Assembly (NCBI RefSeq): GCF_002237655.1
Contig: NZ_NOKT01000034.1
Coordinates: forward strand, 28,163 to 92,162
Origin: Streptomyces sp. XY006
GTDB lineage: Bacteria; Actinomycetota; Actinomycetes; Streptomycetales; Streptomycetaceae
Reading direction: 5' to 3'
Length of the DNA: 64,000 nucleotides
Made by a program: the position numbers and the translations under genes
The notes under the pieces: model-generated
Told to the model about the DNA's origin: nothing
Database searches by the model: none
What the model saw: the letters and a program-made list of their open reading frames with translations, nothing else
Part shown: positions 33,292-41,573 of the stretch, piece by piece
Numbering within the stretch: the first letter of the stretch is position 1
Layout of the letters: each line of letters begins with the position of its first letter

Positions 33292-33603
33292 TCAGGACTC
33301 CTGCGGCGTGGCCGGCGAGGCCGTCACGTCCTGGTCGGGGACCGCCTGGCCGGAGCGGATGAGGTCGATCCGCCCCATGACCTTGGCGCGCAGGTCCCCG
33401 GGCACGTCGTCATGTCCGCAGCAGCGCTTGACGAGCTTCTTCACGGCCTGCTCCAGGCCGTACTTCTCCAGACACGGCGAGCACTCCTCGAAGTGGTGCT
33501 CGAACTTCACGCAGTCCGAGTCCGGCATCTCATGGTCGAGGAACTCGTAGAGATGATCGAGGATTTCGCTGCAATCCGTCTCGTGCGGCTCTCCGCAGCT
33601 CAT
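33292..33603 (-). CDS. rsrA: RsrA, redox-sensing zinc anti-sigma factor
   Basis: 103-aa ZAS-family anti-sigma factor that sequesters SigR and releases it on disulfide stress. Cysteines at 3, 11, 31, 41, 44, 61 and 62 match S. coelicolor RsrA exactly, including the H37-x3-C41-x2-C44 zinc motif (HHFEECSPC). Oxidation forms an intramolecular disulfide and expels zinc. The start overlaps the sigR stop (ATGA, 33600-33603), so stoichiometry is translationally coupled. The family tail LRAKVMGRIDLIR is intact. Confidence 0.97.
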   Translation of the reverse strand: MSCGEPHETDCSEILDHLYEFLDHEMPDSDCVKFEHHFEECSPCLEKYGLEQAVKKLVKRCCGHDDVPGDLRAKVMGRIDLIRSGQAVPDQDVTASPATPQES

Positions 33604-34286
33604 GACCCCGAGCCTTTCGCTTCGTTCGACTCTCCGGCGCCGGCCGGAACCATCCCCCGCTCACGGGCGTAGTCCTCCAGCATGCCGCGCAGCTGACGGC
33701 GGCCGCGGTGCAGACGGGACATCACCGTTCCGATGGGTGTCCCCATGATGTCGGCGATCTCCTTGTAGGCAAAGCCCTCGACATCCGCCAGGTAGACGGC
33801 GATGCGGAACTCCTCGGGAATCGCCTGGAGCGCTTCCTTCACGTCCGAGTCGGGCAAGTGGTCGAGCGCCTGCGACTCCGCGGAGCGCAAGCCCGTCGAC
33901 ATGTGCGACTCGGCGCGGGCGAGCTGCCAGTCCTCGATCTCCTCGGCCGCCGAGCGCTGCGGTTCCCGCTGCTTCTTGCGGTACGAGTTGATGAAGGTGT
34001 TGGTGAGGATCCGGTACAGCCACGCCTTGAGGTTGGTGCCCTCACGGAACTGGTGGAAGGACGCGTACGCCTTGGCGTACGTCTCCTGCACCAGGTCCTC
34101 GGCGTCGGCCGGGTTGCGCGTCATGCGCAGCGCGGCCGAGTACATCTGGTCGAGGAACTCGAGCGCGTCCCGCTCGAAGCGCGCGCTGCGCTCGGTCGCG
34201 GTCTCCGTGCTCGTGCCGCCCTGGTCCTCGGGCTGCTCCGCCTGGCCGTTGTCGGCCCCTGCGTCGGTCCCAGTGACCGGACCCAC
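33600..34286 (-). CDS. sigR: SigR, ECF sigma factor of the thiol-oxidative stress response
   Basis: 228 aa from GTG 34286. Region 2 (LDQMYSAALRMTRNPADAEDLVQETYAKAYASFHQF) and region 4 (AIPEEFRIAVYLADVEGFAYKEIADIMGTPIGTVMSRLHRGRRQLR) are intact. It activates thioredoxin, mycothiol and protein-quality genes when RsrA is oxidised. An in-frame ATG at 34451 would add exactly 55 residues, the known unstable inducible isoform sigma-R-prime. The autoregulatory GGGAAT-N18-GTTG promoter (34509-34536) lies just upstream of that longer start. Confidence 0.97.
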   Translation of the reverse strand: MGPVTGTDAGADNGQAEQPEDQGGTSTETATERSARFERDALEFLDQMYSAALRMTRNPADAEDLVQETYAKAYASFHQFREGTNLKAWLYRILTNTFINSYRKKQREPQRSAAEEIEDWQLARAESHMSTGLRSAESQALDHLPDSDVKEALQAIPEEFRIAVYLADVEGFAYKEIADIMGTPIGTVMSRLHRGRRQLRGMLEDYARERGMVPAGAGESNEAKGSGS

Positions 34287-34508
34287 CTCCTCGAATGCTC
34301 TCGTGAGACCGAGGCCGGTCTCACCCGAATCGGAGGATAGACGACGATCCGGTCCGCCCGCCGCCCGAATCGGGGCGGTCCTGGCCGCGTGCAGCACCGT
34401 CCAGTCCAGGTCGGCGCGGCTGCTGCGGCTCGGGCAGATGGTCGAACCCATGCGGCGGACTCCCTCTCCTACGGCGTCGGTGCTGGTCCCCAGCACGTAC
34501 GTCCCGCA

Positions 34509-34536
34509 CAACAGCGACCGCCGCCCCGGCATTCCC
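34509..34536 (-). promoter_or_regulatory. SigR-dependent autoregulatory promoter (sigRp2)
   Basis: On the minus strand GGGAAT (34531-34536) and GTTG (34509-34512) are spaced by 18 bases, the SigR consensus GGAAT-N18-19-GTT. Transcripts from here would include the longer sigma-R-prime start at 34451. Confidence 0.9.
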
Positions 34537-34542
34537 GAAGCT

Positions 34543-35259
34543 TTACCCGAGTGACCCGGTCCACCGGGCGACCGCGTCCGTGATGACCGCCACGGCCCGG
34601 TCCTGCGAGATCTCCGCACGTCCGGGCACAGCGAAGCCGTGATCCCCGTACGGAACCTCCACGAGCTCGTAGGCGCCCTCGGGAAACTCCTCCGGCCTGC
34701 CGAACGGGTCGTTCCCGCCCTGCACGACCAGGGTGGGCACGCCGGAGCCCAGCAGTTCCGCGGCCCGGGACTTCTCCGGCTTGCCGGGCGGGTGGAGCGG
34801 GAAGCTCAGCGCGAGGACCGCGTGGGCGCCCAGCTCACCGGCGGTACGGCAGGCGACCCGGGCCCCGGCGCTGCGGCCGCCGGAGACCACCGGCAGTCCG
34901 GGGGCCGCCAGCGCGGGCCAGATGCCCCGCCAGCCGGTGTCCAGGGTCTTGGGCGCGGGCGCCAGCTTCTTCCCCGCCACCCGCCAGGGCTGCTCCACCC
35001 GGGCCACGGTCACGCCGTGGGCGGGCAGGACCTCGGCCAGGGCCTTCAGGTCGCGGGCCTCGATGCCGCCGCCCGCGCCGTGGCTGACGGCGAGCACCAG
35101 CCGGGGCTTCCCGGCCGGGTGCCAGGTGATCCGGGCGGTCCCGGCCTCGGTCTCGACGGTCTCGGTCTCGACGGCCTCCGTGGTCTCACGTGCCGCGCCG
35201 GTCCCGTCCTTCGTACTGCTCACATCGCTCACGCCGCTCACGCCGCTCACATCGCTCAC
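34543..35259 (-). CDS. Alpha/beta-hydrolase family protein (KANL3/Tex30-like)
   Basis: 238-aa soluble protein. Fold motifs are SHGAGGGIEA (oxyanion turn), GGRSAGARVACRTA (nucleophile elbow with the serine in GRSAG), the acid in VVQGGNDPFG and the His in PYGDHGF. The N-terminal 40 residues (VSDVSGVSGVSDVSSTKDG...) are low-complexity and encoded by short tandem repeats (35222-35259). It starts at GTG 35259, one base after the stop of the YedK-type gene, and ends seven bases from the sigR promoter. The substrate is unknown. Confidence 0.82.
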   Translation of the reverse strand: MSDVSGVSGVSDVSSTKDGTGAARETTEAVETETVETEAGTARITWHPAGKPRLVLAVSHGAGGGIEARDLKALAEVLPAHGVTVARVEQPWRVAGKKLAPAPKTLDTGWRGIWPALAAPGLPVVSGGRSAGARVACRTAGELGAHAVLALSFPLHPPGKPEKSRAAELLGSGVPTLVVQGGNDPFGRPEEFPEGAYELVEVPYGDHGFAVPGRAEISQDRAVAVITDAVARWTGSLG

Positions 35260-35260
35260 G

Positions 35261-36076
35261 TCAGAAGAGTGTGCCCTCCTCGGGGCCCTCCAGCTCCTTC
35301 AGCAGCTCCGGTCCGTTGTTGCGGACGTTGCTGACCGCCGTGGTGACCGGGTAGGCGCGCATCAGCCCGGCCGGCGGCGCGGCGAGCAGCTCGCGCAGGT
35401 CGTCGGCGTCCGTGCGGGACGGGTCGAGCCAGGCGTCCCAGCGGTCGGGCGTCAGCATCAGCGGCATCCGGGGGTGGATGTCGGCCAGCGCCCGGGGGCC
35501 TTCGGCCGGGCCCACCGCGAGCGGGCTCGTCTCGGCCTCGGTGGTGATGACGGAGCACGTCACCCACCAGGCCTGCGGGTGGTCGTCCGGCAGCGTCTTG
35601 TCCCGCCAGAACTCGTACAGCCCGGCCATCGCGAAGACCGACCCGTCCGCCGGGGTCACGAAGTAGGGCTGCTTGCGGGGCCGCTTCTTCTTCCCCTCGA
35701 CCTCCAGCTCGCGCTCCTGCGTGCCGGTGACCCACTCGTAGTAGCCGTCGGCGGGCAGGATGCAGCGCCGGGAGGTGAAGGCGCGGCGGTAGGACGGCTT
35801 CTCGTGGACGGTCTCCGCGCGGGCGTTGATCATCCGGGCGCCGCCCTCGGGCGTCTTCGACCAGGACGGCACGAGCCCCCACTTGAGCGTGCGCAGCTGC
35901 CGGACCGGCCGCGGGTCGTCCGTGTCCTTCAGGGGGCGGTCCAGGACGGCGTAGACCTCCTTGGTGGGGGCCACGTTGTAGTCCGGTGCGAGGGTCTCCT
36001 CGGGCTCCCACTTCTCGATCTCGAAGATTCCCGCGAGATCCTCGGGCCTACGACTCGCCGCGTACCGTCCGCACAT
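35261..36076 (-). CDS. HMCES/YedK (SRAP) family DNA-abasic-site shielding protein
   Basis: 271-aa SRAP-domain protein starting MCGRYAASRRPEDLA; after Met removal Cys2 becomes the catalytic N-terminus that forms a thiazolidine link with abasic sites in single-stranded DNA. Supporting motifs are NVAPTKEVYAV, MINARAETVHEKPSYRRAF and RCILPADGYYEW, with a conserved Glu/His near RMPLMLTPDRWDAWL. I chose ATG 36076 because the Cys must directly follow the initiator. The longer open frame to 36163 is therefore wrong. Confidence 0.95.
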   Translation of the reverse strand: MCGRYAASRRPEDLAGIFEIEKWEPEETLAPDYNVAPTKEVYAVLDRPLKDTDDPRPVRQLRTLKWGLVPSWSKTPEGGARMINARAETVHEKPSYRRAFTSRRCILPADGYYEWVTGTQERELEVEGKKKRPRKQPYFVTPADGSVFAMAGLYEFWRDKTLPDDHPQAWWVTCSVITTEAETSPLAVGPAEGPRALADIHPRMPLMLTPDRWDAWLDPSRTDADDLRELLAAPPAGLMRAYPVTTAVSNVRNNGPELLKELEGPEEGTLF

Positions 36077-36205
36077 GTCCTGCACCCCTCCGGCCTGCGG
36101 AGACGCGGGTCCGTGCGACGTCTCCTCGCTGCTCTGGTGTCCCGGTCGCCGGGACACGTCCAAGAATCGCAGACGGCGCCGAGCGCGCTCGAACGCGTAC
36201 CGGCC

Positions 36206-37183
36206 TCAGGAGAGGGTCGCCGGACGTGCCGGGCCGGTGCCGCTGCCGCGGCAGGCGGGCGGGTCACCGCCGTCCTTGCAGAGCTCCGCGGTGAACTGCG
36301 CACCGGCGAGCAGCGCGAGGTTGGACAGCCACAGCCAGATGAGGAAGACCACGACGCCCGCGAGCGAGCCGTAGAGCCTGCTGTACGCGCTCAGGGTGGA
36401 GGTGTACAGCGCGAAGCCGGTCGAGACGAGCAGCCACAGGACGGCGGCGACGACACCGCCGGGCAGATAGAGCCCGCGCCGGCGTGCCGGGGCCGGGCCG
36501 GTGTGGAAGACGACCACGACGAGCAGCGCCACCAGGCACAGCAGCAGGGGCCAGCGCAGCACGCTCCAGCTCCAGGCCGCCGTGCTGCCCAGGCCGAGCG
36601 CCCGGCCCACGCTCTCGGCCAGCGGCCCGGTCAGCAGCAGCGCGAGGGAGCCGGTGAGGAGCAGCGCGAGCAGGGCCAGCGCGGTGAGGACGATCCGGTG
36701 GGCCCTGCGCCAGGGCGACCGGTGGTCCTCGATCCGGTGCATGCGGTGCAGGGCGCGGCGGAAGACGGCGAGGTAGGTGGAGGCGGACCACAGCGCGCTG
36801 ACGGTGCCGGCCGTCAGCAGCGGCCAGGCTCCGCCGTCCGGGCCGAGCATCCGGGACAGGGCCGCATGCAGGTCCCCGGCGGACTCGGCGGGCACGTACG
36901 CGGTGACGTGCGTGACGAACTCCTTCGCCGTGTCCGGGCTGATCAGGCCGAACGCGAGGACCGTGGCCAGCATCGCCGGCAGCACGGCCAGGATGGCGTA
37001 GTACGTCAGGGCCGCCGCGAAGTCCGTGATGTCGTCGTTCCACAGCGAGACGGGGGTGCGCCGCAGCGCGGGCCACCAGGCGGCGGCCCTCCGGGAGACG
37101 GCCCTCCGGCGGGCGGCGGCCGGGCGGGCCCCGGGGCGAGCTGCGACGGGGCGCGGGTCGGCGGGGTGCGGATCAGCGGACAC
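36206..37183 (-). CDS. YihY/BrkB-family inner membrane protein
   Basis: 325-aa integral membrane protein with six hydrophobic helices in about residues 55-300. The family signature is DDITDFAAALTYYAILAVLPAMLATVLAFGLI near the first helix, with LYGSLAGVVVFLIWLWLSNLALLAGAQFTAEL near the last. A basic Pro/Ala/Arg-rich N-terminus (PVAARPGARPAAARRRAVSRR) precedes it. It starts at GTG 37183 with a weak ribosome site. The role is unknown; annotated family names such as RNase BN are historical mistakes. Confidence 0.88.
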   Translation of the reverse strand: MSADPHPADPRPVAARPGARPAAARRRAVSRRAAAWWPALRRTPVSLWNDDITDFAAALTYYAILAVLPAMLATVLAFGLISPDTAKEFVTHVTAYVPAESAGDLHAALSRMLGPDGGAWPLLTAGTVSALWSASTYLAVFRRALHRMHRIEDHRSPWRRAHRIVLTALALLALLLTGSLALLLTGPLAESVGRALGLGSTAAWSWSVLRWPLLLCLVALLVVVVFHTGPAPARRRGLYLPGGVVAAVLWLLVSTGFALYTSTLSAYSRLYGSLAGVVVFLIWLWLSNLALLAGAQFTAELCKDGGDPPACRGSGTGPARPATLS

Positions 37184-37268
37184 GGGACATCCGCCGGGGC
37201 GCCACGCCGAGGCGCGGACGGGTGCGCGCGGGGCGCGGGGTCCCGGCGGCCGGGGTCTGCCTGCTCAT
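37173..37268 (-). CDS. Candidate short basic peptide upstream of the YihY gene
   Basis: 31 codons (MSRQTPAAGTPRPARTRPRL...) from ATG 37268, preceded by GAAGGCACCATC. It overlaps the YihY gene start by 11 bases. It is Arg/Pro-rich with no known homologue and could be a leader that couples translation, or nothing. Weak support. Confidence 0.3.
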   Translation of the reverse strand: MSRQTPAAGTPRPARTRPRLGVAPRRMSRVR

Positions 37269-37422
37269 GATGGTGCCTTCCGTCTCGGCTCGTCGGCGAG
37301 GTGCCGGTGCGTGCTCGGACCCCTGCGGCCGCCGTTGTGACGCGCATGCCCGGAAACGGCCCCGCGGAACGCCCAGGGGCCGGGGCGCCTGCTGCCGGCC
37401 CCGGCCCCGCACTGATGAGCCG

Positions 37423-38082
37423 TCAGGACGCGGGCATCAGCACCGAGTCGATGATGTAGACGTTGGCGTTGGCGGTCTTGACGTTGCCGCAGACCACCTT
37501 GGCCGAGTCGTCGACCGTGTAGGACTCGCCGGAGCCGGAGGTGGTGAGCTTCGACTTCTCCAGGGTCTCGAAGGAGCCGTTCTCCAGGTCCTTCGGCGCC
37601 AGCTTCCGGCCCACGACGTGGTAGGTGAGGATCTTCGTGAGCTGGGCCTTGTCGTTGAGGACCTGGTCCAGGGTGGCCTTGGGAATCTTGGCGAAGGCGT
37701 CGTCGGTCGGGGCGAACACGGTGATGTTCTCGGCGTTGTTGAGCGTGTCGACCAGCCCGGCCTTCTTCACGGCGCTCACCAGGGTGGACAGGGCCGGGTT
37801 GTTGGACGCGGCGGTGGCCACCGGGTCCTGGGCCATGCCGTCGAAGGAACCGGCTCCGCTCGTGGGCACCGCCGAACAGGCCGCGCCGAAGGGCCCGTCC
37901 GTGCCGGTGGCGGTGTCCGAGCCGGACATGCCGTCGTCGGAGGCCCCGGCCGGGGCGGACGCCTTCGGGGAGGACCCGGCCTCGGCGGAGTCACTGCCGC
38001 TGTCGGAGCAGGCGCTCAGGGACAGCGGCAGGACGGCCGCGGCGGCCAGGGCGAGAGCTGCACGGCGGATACGGGTGTTCAT
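37423..38082 (-). CDS. Fasciclin-domain surface lipoprotein (MPT70/MPT83-like)
   Basis: 219 aa from ATG 38082. The signal peptide MNTRIRRAALALAAAAVLPL ends in a lipobox LSAC, with lipidated Cys25. A Ser/Gly/Asp linker (about 26-65) leads to one FAS1 domain (MAQDPVATAASNNPALSTLVSAVKKAGLVDTLN, then ITVFAPTDDAFAKIP and LTYHVVGRK). Mycobacterial MPT70/83 homologues are SigK targets. Here it is the last gene of the SigK/RskA-oxidoreductase run on the same strand, 80 bases after the oxidoreductase stop, so the same regulation is likely. Function: probable cell-surface adhesion or sensing. Confidence 0.9.
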   Translation of the reverse strand: MNTRIRRAALALAAAAVLPLSLSACSDSGSDSAEAGSSPKASAPAGASDDGMSGSDTATGTDGPFGAACSAVPTSGAGSFDGMAQDPVATAASNNPALSTLVSAVKKAGLVDTLNNAENITVFAPTDDAFAKIPKATLDQVLNDKAQLTKILTYHVVGRKLAPKDLENGSFETLEKSKLTTSGSGESYTVDDSAKVVCGNVKTANANVYIIDSVLMPAS

Positions 38083-38162
38083 GTGGTTCTCCTGTGGATT
38101 GCCGCAGCGGGTGCCGCGGAAGCTGGAAAAAGGGGAAGGGGCCGGGTGGTCGCCGGGGGAGG

Positions 38163-39779
38163 TCAGTCGACGGTGACCACGACGGAGTGCCATCCGGTCG
38201 CGCCGTCGGGGACGGTCCGGGCGCGCCGTTCGGTCTGGGTGCTCCCGGTCCGGTCGGTGGCCCGGACGGTGAGGGTGTGGCCGCCCTTGGTGGCCTGCCA
38301 GGGGAAGGACCACTGACGCCAGGTGTCACGGCTGTCCTCGGCGGCGAGCCGGGCCCGTCGCCACGGGCCGTCGTCGACCCGGACCTCGACCCGGTCGATG
38401 CCCCGCCGCTGCGCCCAGGCGACTCCGGCGACCATGACCGTGCCGGCCCGGGGCCGGGCGAAGGGCCTGGGGGTGTCGATGCGCGACTGGGTCTTCACGG
38501 GGGCCTGCCGGGCCCAGCCCCGCTCGGCCCAGTAGGGGTCGTAGGACGCGAACGTCGTCAGCTCGATGTCCTCGATCCACTTGCAGGCGGAGACGTAGCC
38601 GTAGAGGCCGGGCACCACCATGCGGACGGGGAAGCCGTGCGCGAAGGGCAGTGGCTCTCCGTTCATCCCGACGGCGAGCAGCGCGTCCCGGCCGTCCATG
38701 ACGTCCTCGACGGGGCTGCCGAGGGTCATGCCGTCCACCGAGCGGGCCACGAGCTGGTCGGCCGGGCCGCCCGCGGAGGGCGGTTCGACTCCGCACTCGG
38801 CGAGCAGGTCGGCCAGGCGGACGCCGAGCCAGCGGGCGTTGCCCACGTAGGGTCCGCCGACCTCGTTGGAGACGCAGGTGAGCGTGATGTCGCGCTCGAC
38901 CAGCTCGCGCCGCAGCAGGTCGTCGAAGGAGAGCGTGCGCGGACGCCGTACGCCCTTGCCGTGGATGCGCAGCCGCCAGGCCGTGGCGTCCACCTTCGGG
39001 ACCACCAGGGCGGTGTCCACCCGGTAGAAGGAGCGGTTCGGCGTGACGAAGGCGCTGACGCCGGGTATCCGCAGCCCGGCTCCCCGGGGGACGGCCGGGG
39101 CGGGCGACGCGGGCGCCGGCAGCACCAGCCGGCCGCGGCTCGCCACCGCGTCCCGATGGCCGGAGGAGTTCAGGGACCGGCCCAGCACCCCGGCACCGGC
39201 CGAGGCCGCGGCAGCGACGGAGGCCGCCACCACGAAACCCCGCCGGTCCCAGTCCACGACGGAGCCCTCGTGGGCATCTCCCGCGGCGATGGAACCCGCG
39301 GCGCGCTCACGGGGGGCCGGCCGGCCCGCCAGCGCATGGAGGACGACGGCTCCGGCGCCCGCGCCCACGAGCGCCGGCAGGGCGTCGGACAGGCCGCGGG
39401 AGTCGGGGCGGGTCGTCGCCGCGAGCGCGCCGATCACGCCGAACACCAGGACCCCGGCTGCCCCGGCCCGCCGGAAACGCAGCGCACCGATTCCCAGGGC
39501 CATCGCGAAAAGCGCGAGCAGGACGAGAATTCCGAGTTGCAGAACCAGCTTGTCGTCGGTGCCGAAATTCCGGATCGCCCAGTCCTTCACCCCGGCCGGG
39601 GTGCGGTCGATCACCGCGCCGCCCACCGCGACGACGGGCCCGGCCTCCGGGCGGACCGCCGCCGACACCAGCTCGGCGACGGCGAGCGCGGCGAAGCCGG
39701 ACACGGCCCCGGCGAGCGCGGCCGCCGCCCGGCGGAGGCCGCCGGAGGTCCCGCGAGATTTCCTGTCGTCGTCGATCAC
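38163..39779 (-). CDS. Membrane-anchored sulfite-oxidase-like molybdopterin oxidoreductase
   Basis: 538 aa from GTG 39779. Four to five membrane helices lie in residues 15-155, with a fifth possible at about 180-200. The outward molybdopterin domain (about 240-420) carries the Mo-ligand Cys302 in LTCVSNEVGGPYVGNA. Conserved MPT-contact loops are VEDVMDGRDALLAVGMNGEPL and HGFPVRMVVPGLYG. The C-terminal Mo-co oxidoreductase dimerisation domain (about 440-535) is also present. Similar proteins accompany SigK/RskA in actinobacteria. The electron partner and substrate are unknown. An open frame extending to 40496 is a shadow. Confidence 0.9.
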   Translation of the reverse strand: MIDDDRKSRGTSGGLRRAAAALAGAVSGFAALAVAELVSAAVRPEAGPVVAVGGAVIDRTPAGVKDWAIRNFGTDDKLVLQLGILVLLALFAMALGIGALRFRRAGAAGVLVFGVIGALAATTRPDSRGLSDALPALVGAGAGAVVLHALAGRPAPRERAAGSIAAGDAHEGSVVDWDRRGFVVAASVAAAASAGAGVLGRSLNSSGHRDAVASRGRLVLPAPASPAPAVPRGAGLRIPGVSAFVTPNRSFYRVDTALVVPKVDATAWRLRIHGKGVRRPRTLSFDDLLRRELVERDITLTCVSNEVGGPYVGNARWLGVRLADLLAECGVEPPSAGGPADQLVARSVDGMTLGSPVEDVMDGRDALLAVGMNGEPLPFAHGFPVRMVVPGLYGYVSACKWIEDIELTTFASYDPYWAERGWARQAPVKTQSRIDTPRPFARPRAGTVMVAGVAWAQRRGIDRVEVRVDDGPWRRARLAAEDSRDTWRQWSFPWQATKGGHTLTVRATDRTGSTQTERRARTVPDGATGWHSVVVTVD

Positions 39780-39867
39780 GTGGGGAATCCGGTCCGGCGG
39801 CCGGTCCGGATTGGCCGTTTCCCCGATCGAGTGAATCTTATCTCCGCACCCATCCGCACGCCGCTCG

Positions 39868-40005
39868 GCTACGGAGAGAAAGGCACGAAGAGAAAGACAC
39901 GGAGAGAAAGGCACGCAGAAAGCACGCAGAGGAATGCACGGTGAGGAATCCACGGAGAGGAAAGCCTGGAGGGAAATCCCGGAGGGAGAGCAGGAAAGGG
40001 CTCGC
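39868..40005. repeat. Purine-rich degenerate tandem repeats upstream of the oxidoreductase gene
   Basis: About 138 bases with recurring GGAGAGAAAGGCACG and GAGGAATGCACGG variants (for example 39872, 39900, 39930, 39952) and noticeably lower GC than the surroundings. It lies between the anti-sigma gene and the oxidoreductase start, so it forms part of the 5' leader or promoter on the minus strand, where it is pyrimidine-rich. Confidence 0.65.
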
Positions 40006-40027
40006 ACCGGGAGCGGCCGTGCTCCGC

Positions 40028-40792
40028 TCAGGCGGGCAGCCGCAGCACGGCGACCGGCTCGGACGTCGGCTGCCGGGAGCCGCCCGACGGTTCCACCGTG
40101 ACCCCGAGGCCCGAGGCCCCGTCGACCGCTCCGCTCATCAGGACGGTCTGAGCGGTGCGGCCGGGATCCATCAGTCCGGCCGGCCGCATGGTGCCGCGGT
40201 CGTCGAACCACAGCTGGTACACCTTGCCGGCGCCGGGCGGCGCCATCCCGGAGACGGCGAACACGGCCCGGTCCAGGCTGCGCGAGACCACGACCGTGCC
40301 GACGGCGCCGTCGCCGAGCGCGGCGCTGCGGGTCCTGGCGTCCGGCGCGGCCAGCACCGCGGCGATCCGGTCGGTCCCCTGCCGCTCCCCGGCGGCCTGG
40401 CGGGCCTCGCGCAGCGCGTCCTCGGCCCGCTGGTGCTGCCACACCGCCGTGCCGCCGAGCGCGGCGGCCAGCGCGACGCAGGCGGCCAGAGCCCACCGGG
40501 AGAGCAGCCGGCCTCGCGGCCCGGCCCGGCCGGCGCGGACCGCCGTCAGCACACCCGGCGGCTCCTGGCGGACGGAGGAGACGCGGTGCAGCACCCGTTC
40601 GCGCAGGGCCGCGGGAGGCGTCTCGGTGGCGGCGAGCCCCAGCCGGGCCGCGGTGGCGGACAGCTCGGCGGTCTCCTGCGCGCAGGGCTCGCAGGCCTCC
40701 AGGTGCCGTTCGAACGCGGCGCGTTCCCCGTCGGCCAGGGCGTGCAGGGCGTAGGCCCCCGTCATCATGTGCAGCTCTGCGGTCGTGCTCAC
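40028..40792 (-). CDS. RskA-like membrane anti-sigma factor
   Basis: 254-aa protein. The N-terminal zinc anti-sigma motif HLEACEPC (H-x3-C-x2-C, about residues 30-37) is cytoplasmic. One transmembrane helix (WALAACVALAAALGGTAVW, about 101-119) is followed by an extracytoplasmic RskA domain (AVFAVSGMAPPGAGKVYQLWF). It sequesters the ECF sigma factor encoded immediately upstream with a four-base overlap, and should be released by regulated proteolysis. The extracellular HQRAEDALREARQAAGER stretch is likely a coiled coil. Confidence 0.93.
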   Translation of the reverse strand: MSTTAELHMMTGAYALHALADGERAAFERHLEACEPCAQETAELSATAARLGLAATETPPAALRERVLHRVSSVRQEPPGVLTAVRAGRAGPRGRLLSRWALAACVALAAALGGTAVWQHQRAEDALREARQAAGERQGTDRIAAVLAAPDARTRSAALGDGAVGTVVVSRSLDRAVFAVSGMAPPGAGKVYQLWFDDRGTMRPAGLMDPGRTAQTVLMSGAVDGASGLGVTVEPSGGSRQPTSEPVAVLRLPA

Positions 40793-41373
40793 GCGGTCAC
40801 CCCCAGGCAGTCGCGCAGGCGGATCAGCCCGTCACGCAGCCGTGTCTTGGCCGTGCCCAGCGGAAGGGCGAGCGCCTGTGCCACCTGGCGGTAGGTCAGG
40901 CCGCGGTAGTAGGCGAGCGTGATGGCCTGCCGCTGCACCTCGGTCAGCGTGCGCAGGCAGCGCCGTACCTGCTCCCGCTCCAGCCGGGCCTCGACCTGCT
41001 CGGTCACCTCGTCGAACTCGGGGGTGCGGGCCAGCAGCGCGGCCTTGTGGTCCCGGGCCGCCGCGGCCTCGACCGAGCGGACCCGGTCCACGGCGCGGCG
41101 GTGCGCGAGCGTGAGGATCCAGTTGAGGGCCGTCCCGCGGTCGGACCGGTAGCGGGGCGCGGTCCGCCACACCTCCACCAGGACCTCCTGCGCCACTTCC
41201 TCCGACTGCGCCCGGTCGCGCAGCACGGCCCGTGCGACCCCCAGCACGGATCCGGCCACGGCGTCGTAGACGGAGGCGAACGCGTCCTCGTCGCCCAGGG
41301 CTACGCGTCCCACCAGCTCCTGCAGGTCCGGTTCCGACGAGGGACTTCTGCCGATGTACACGGCTTCTCTCAC
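40789..41373 (-). CDS. ECF sigma factor, SigK-like
   Basis: 194 aa from GTG 41373, preceded by GGAGG at five bases, much better than the upstream in-frame starts. Region 2 (DAFASVYDAVAGSVLGVARAVLRDRAQSEEVAQEVLVEVWRTAPRY) and region 4 (TLTEVQRQAITLAYYRGLTYRQVAQALALPLGTAKTRLRDGLIRLRDCL) are intact. It is coupled to the RskA-type anti-sigma gene. Context with the fasciclin lipoprotein and molybdoenzyme matches the mycobacterial sigK arrangement. It is divergent from the M50 peptidase-like gene (41574). Confidence 0.92.
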   Translation of the reverse strand: MREAVYIGRSPSSEPDLQELVGRVALGDEDAFASVYDAVAGSVLGVARAVLRDRAQSEEVAQEVLVEVWRTAPRYRSDRGTALNWILTLAHRRAVDRVRSVEAAAARDHKAALLARTPEFDEVTEQVEARLEREQVRRCLRTLTEVQRQAITLAYYRGLTYRQVAQALALPLGTAKTRLRDGLIRLRDCLGVTA

Positions 41374-41573
41374 AGGGGCCTCCGCTGTTGGGACATCTCC
41401 GGACGTAATCCGGTCCCGGTGAGGCGGCGGATTGGTCCCCGCGTCGGGGAAACCGCAGGTGCGCCGTCGGACGTCTCCCAGGGGGCCCCGGGTTCTCAGG
41501 CTTCTTGGATACCGTCCGCACGTACGTGCCACACTGCCAGATCCCGTTCGACCGCAGGGAGCCGACGCCGCAC

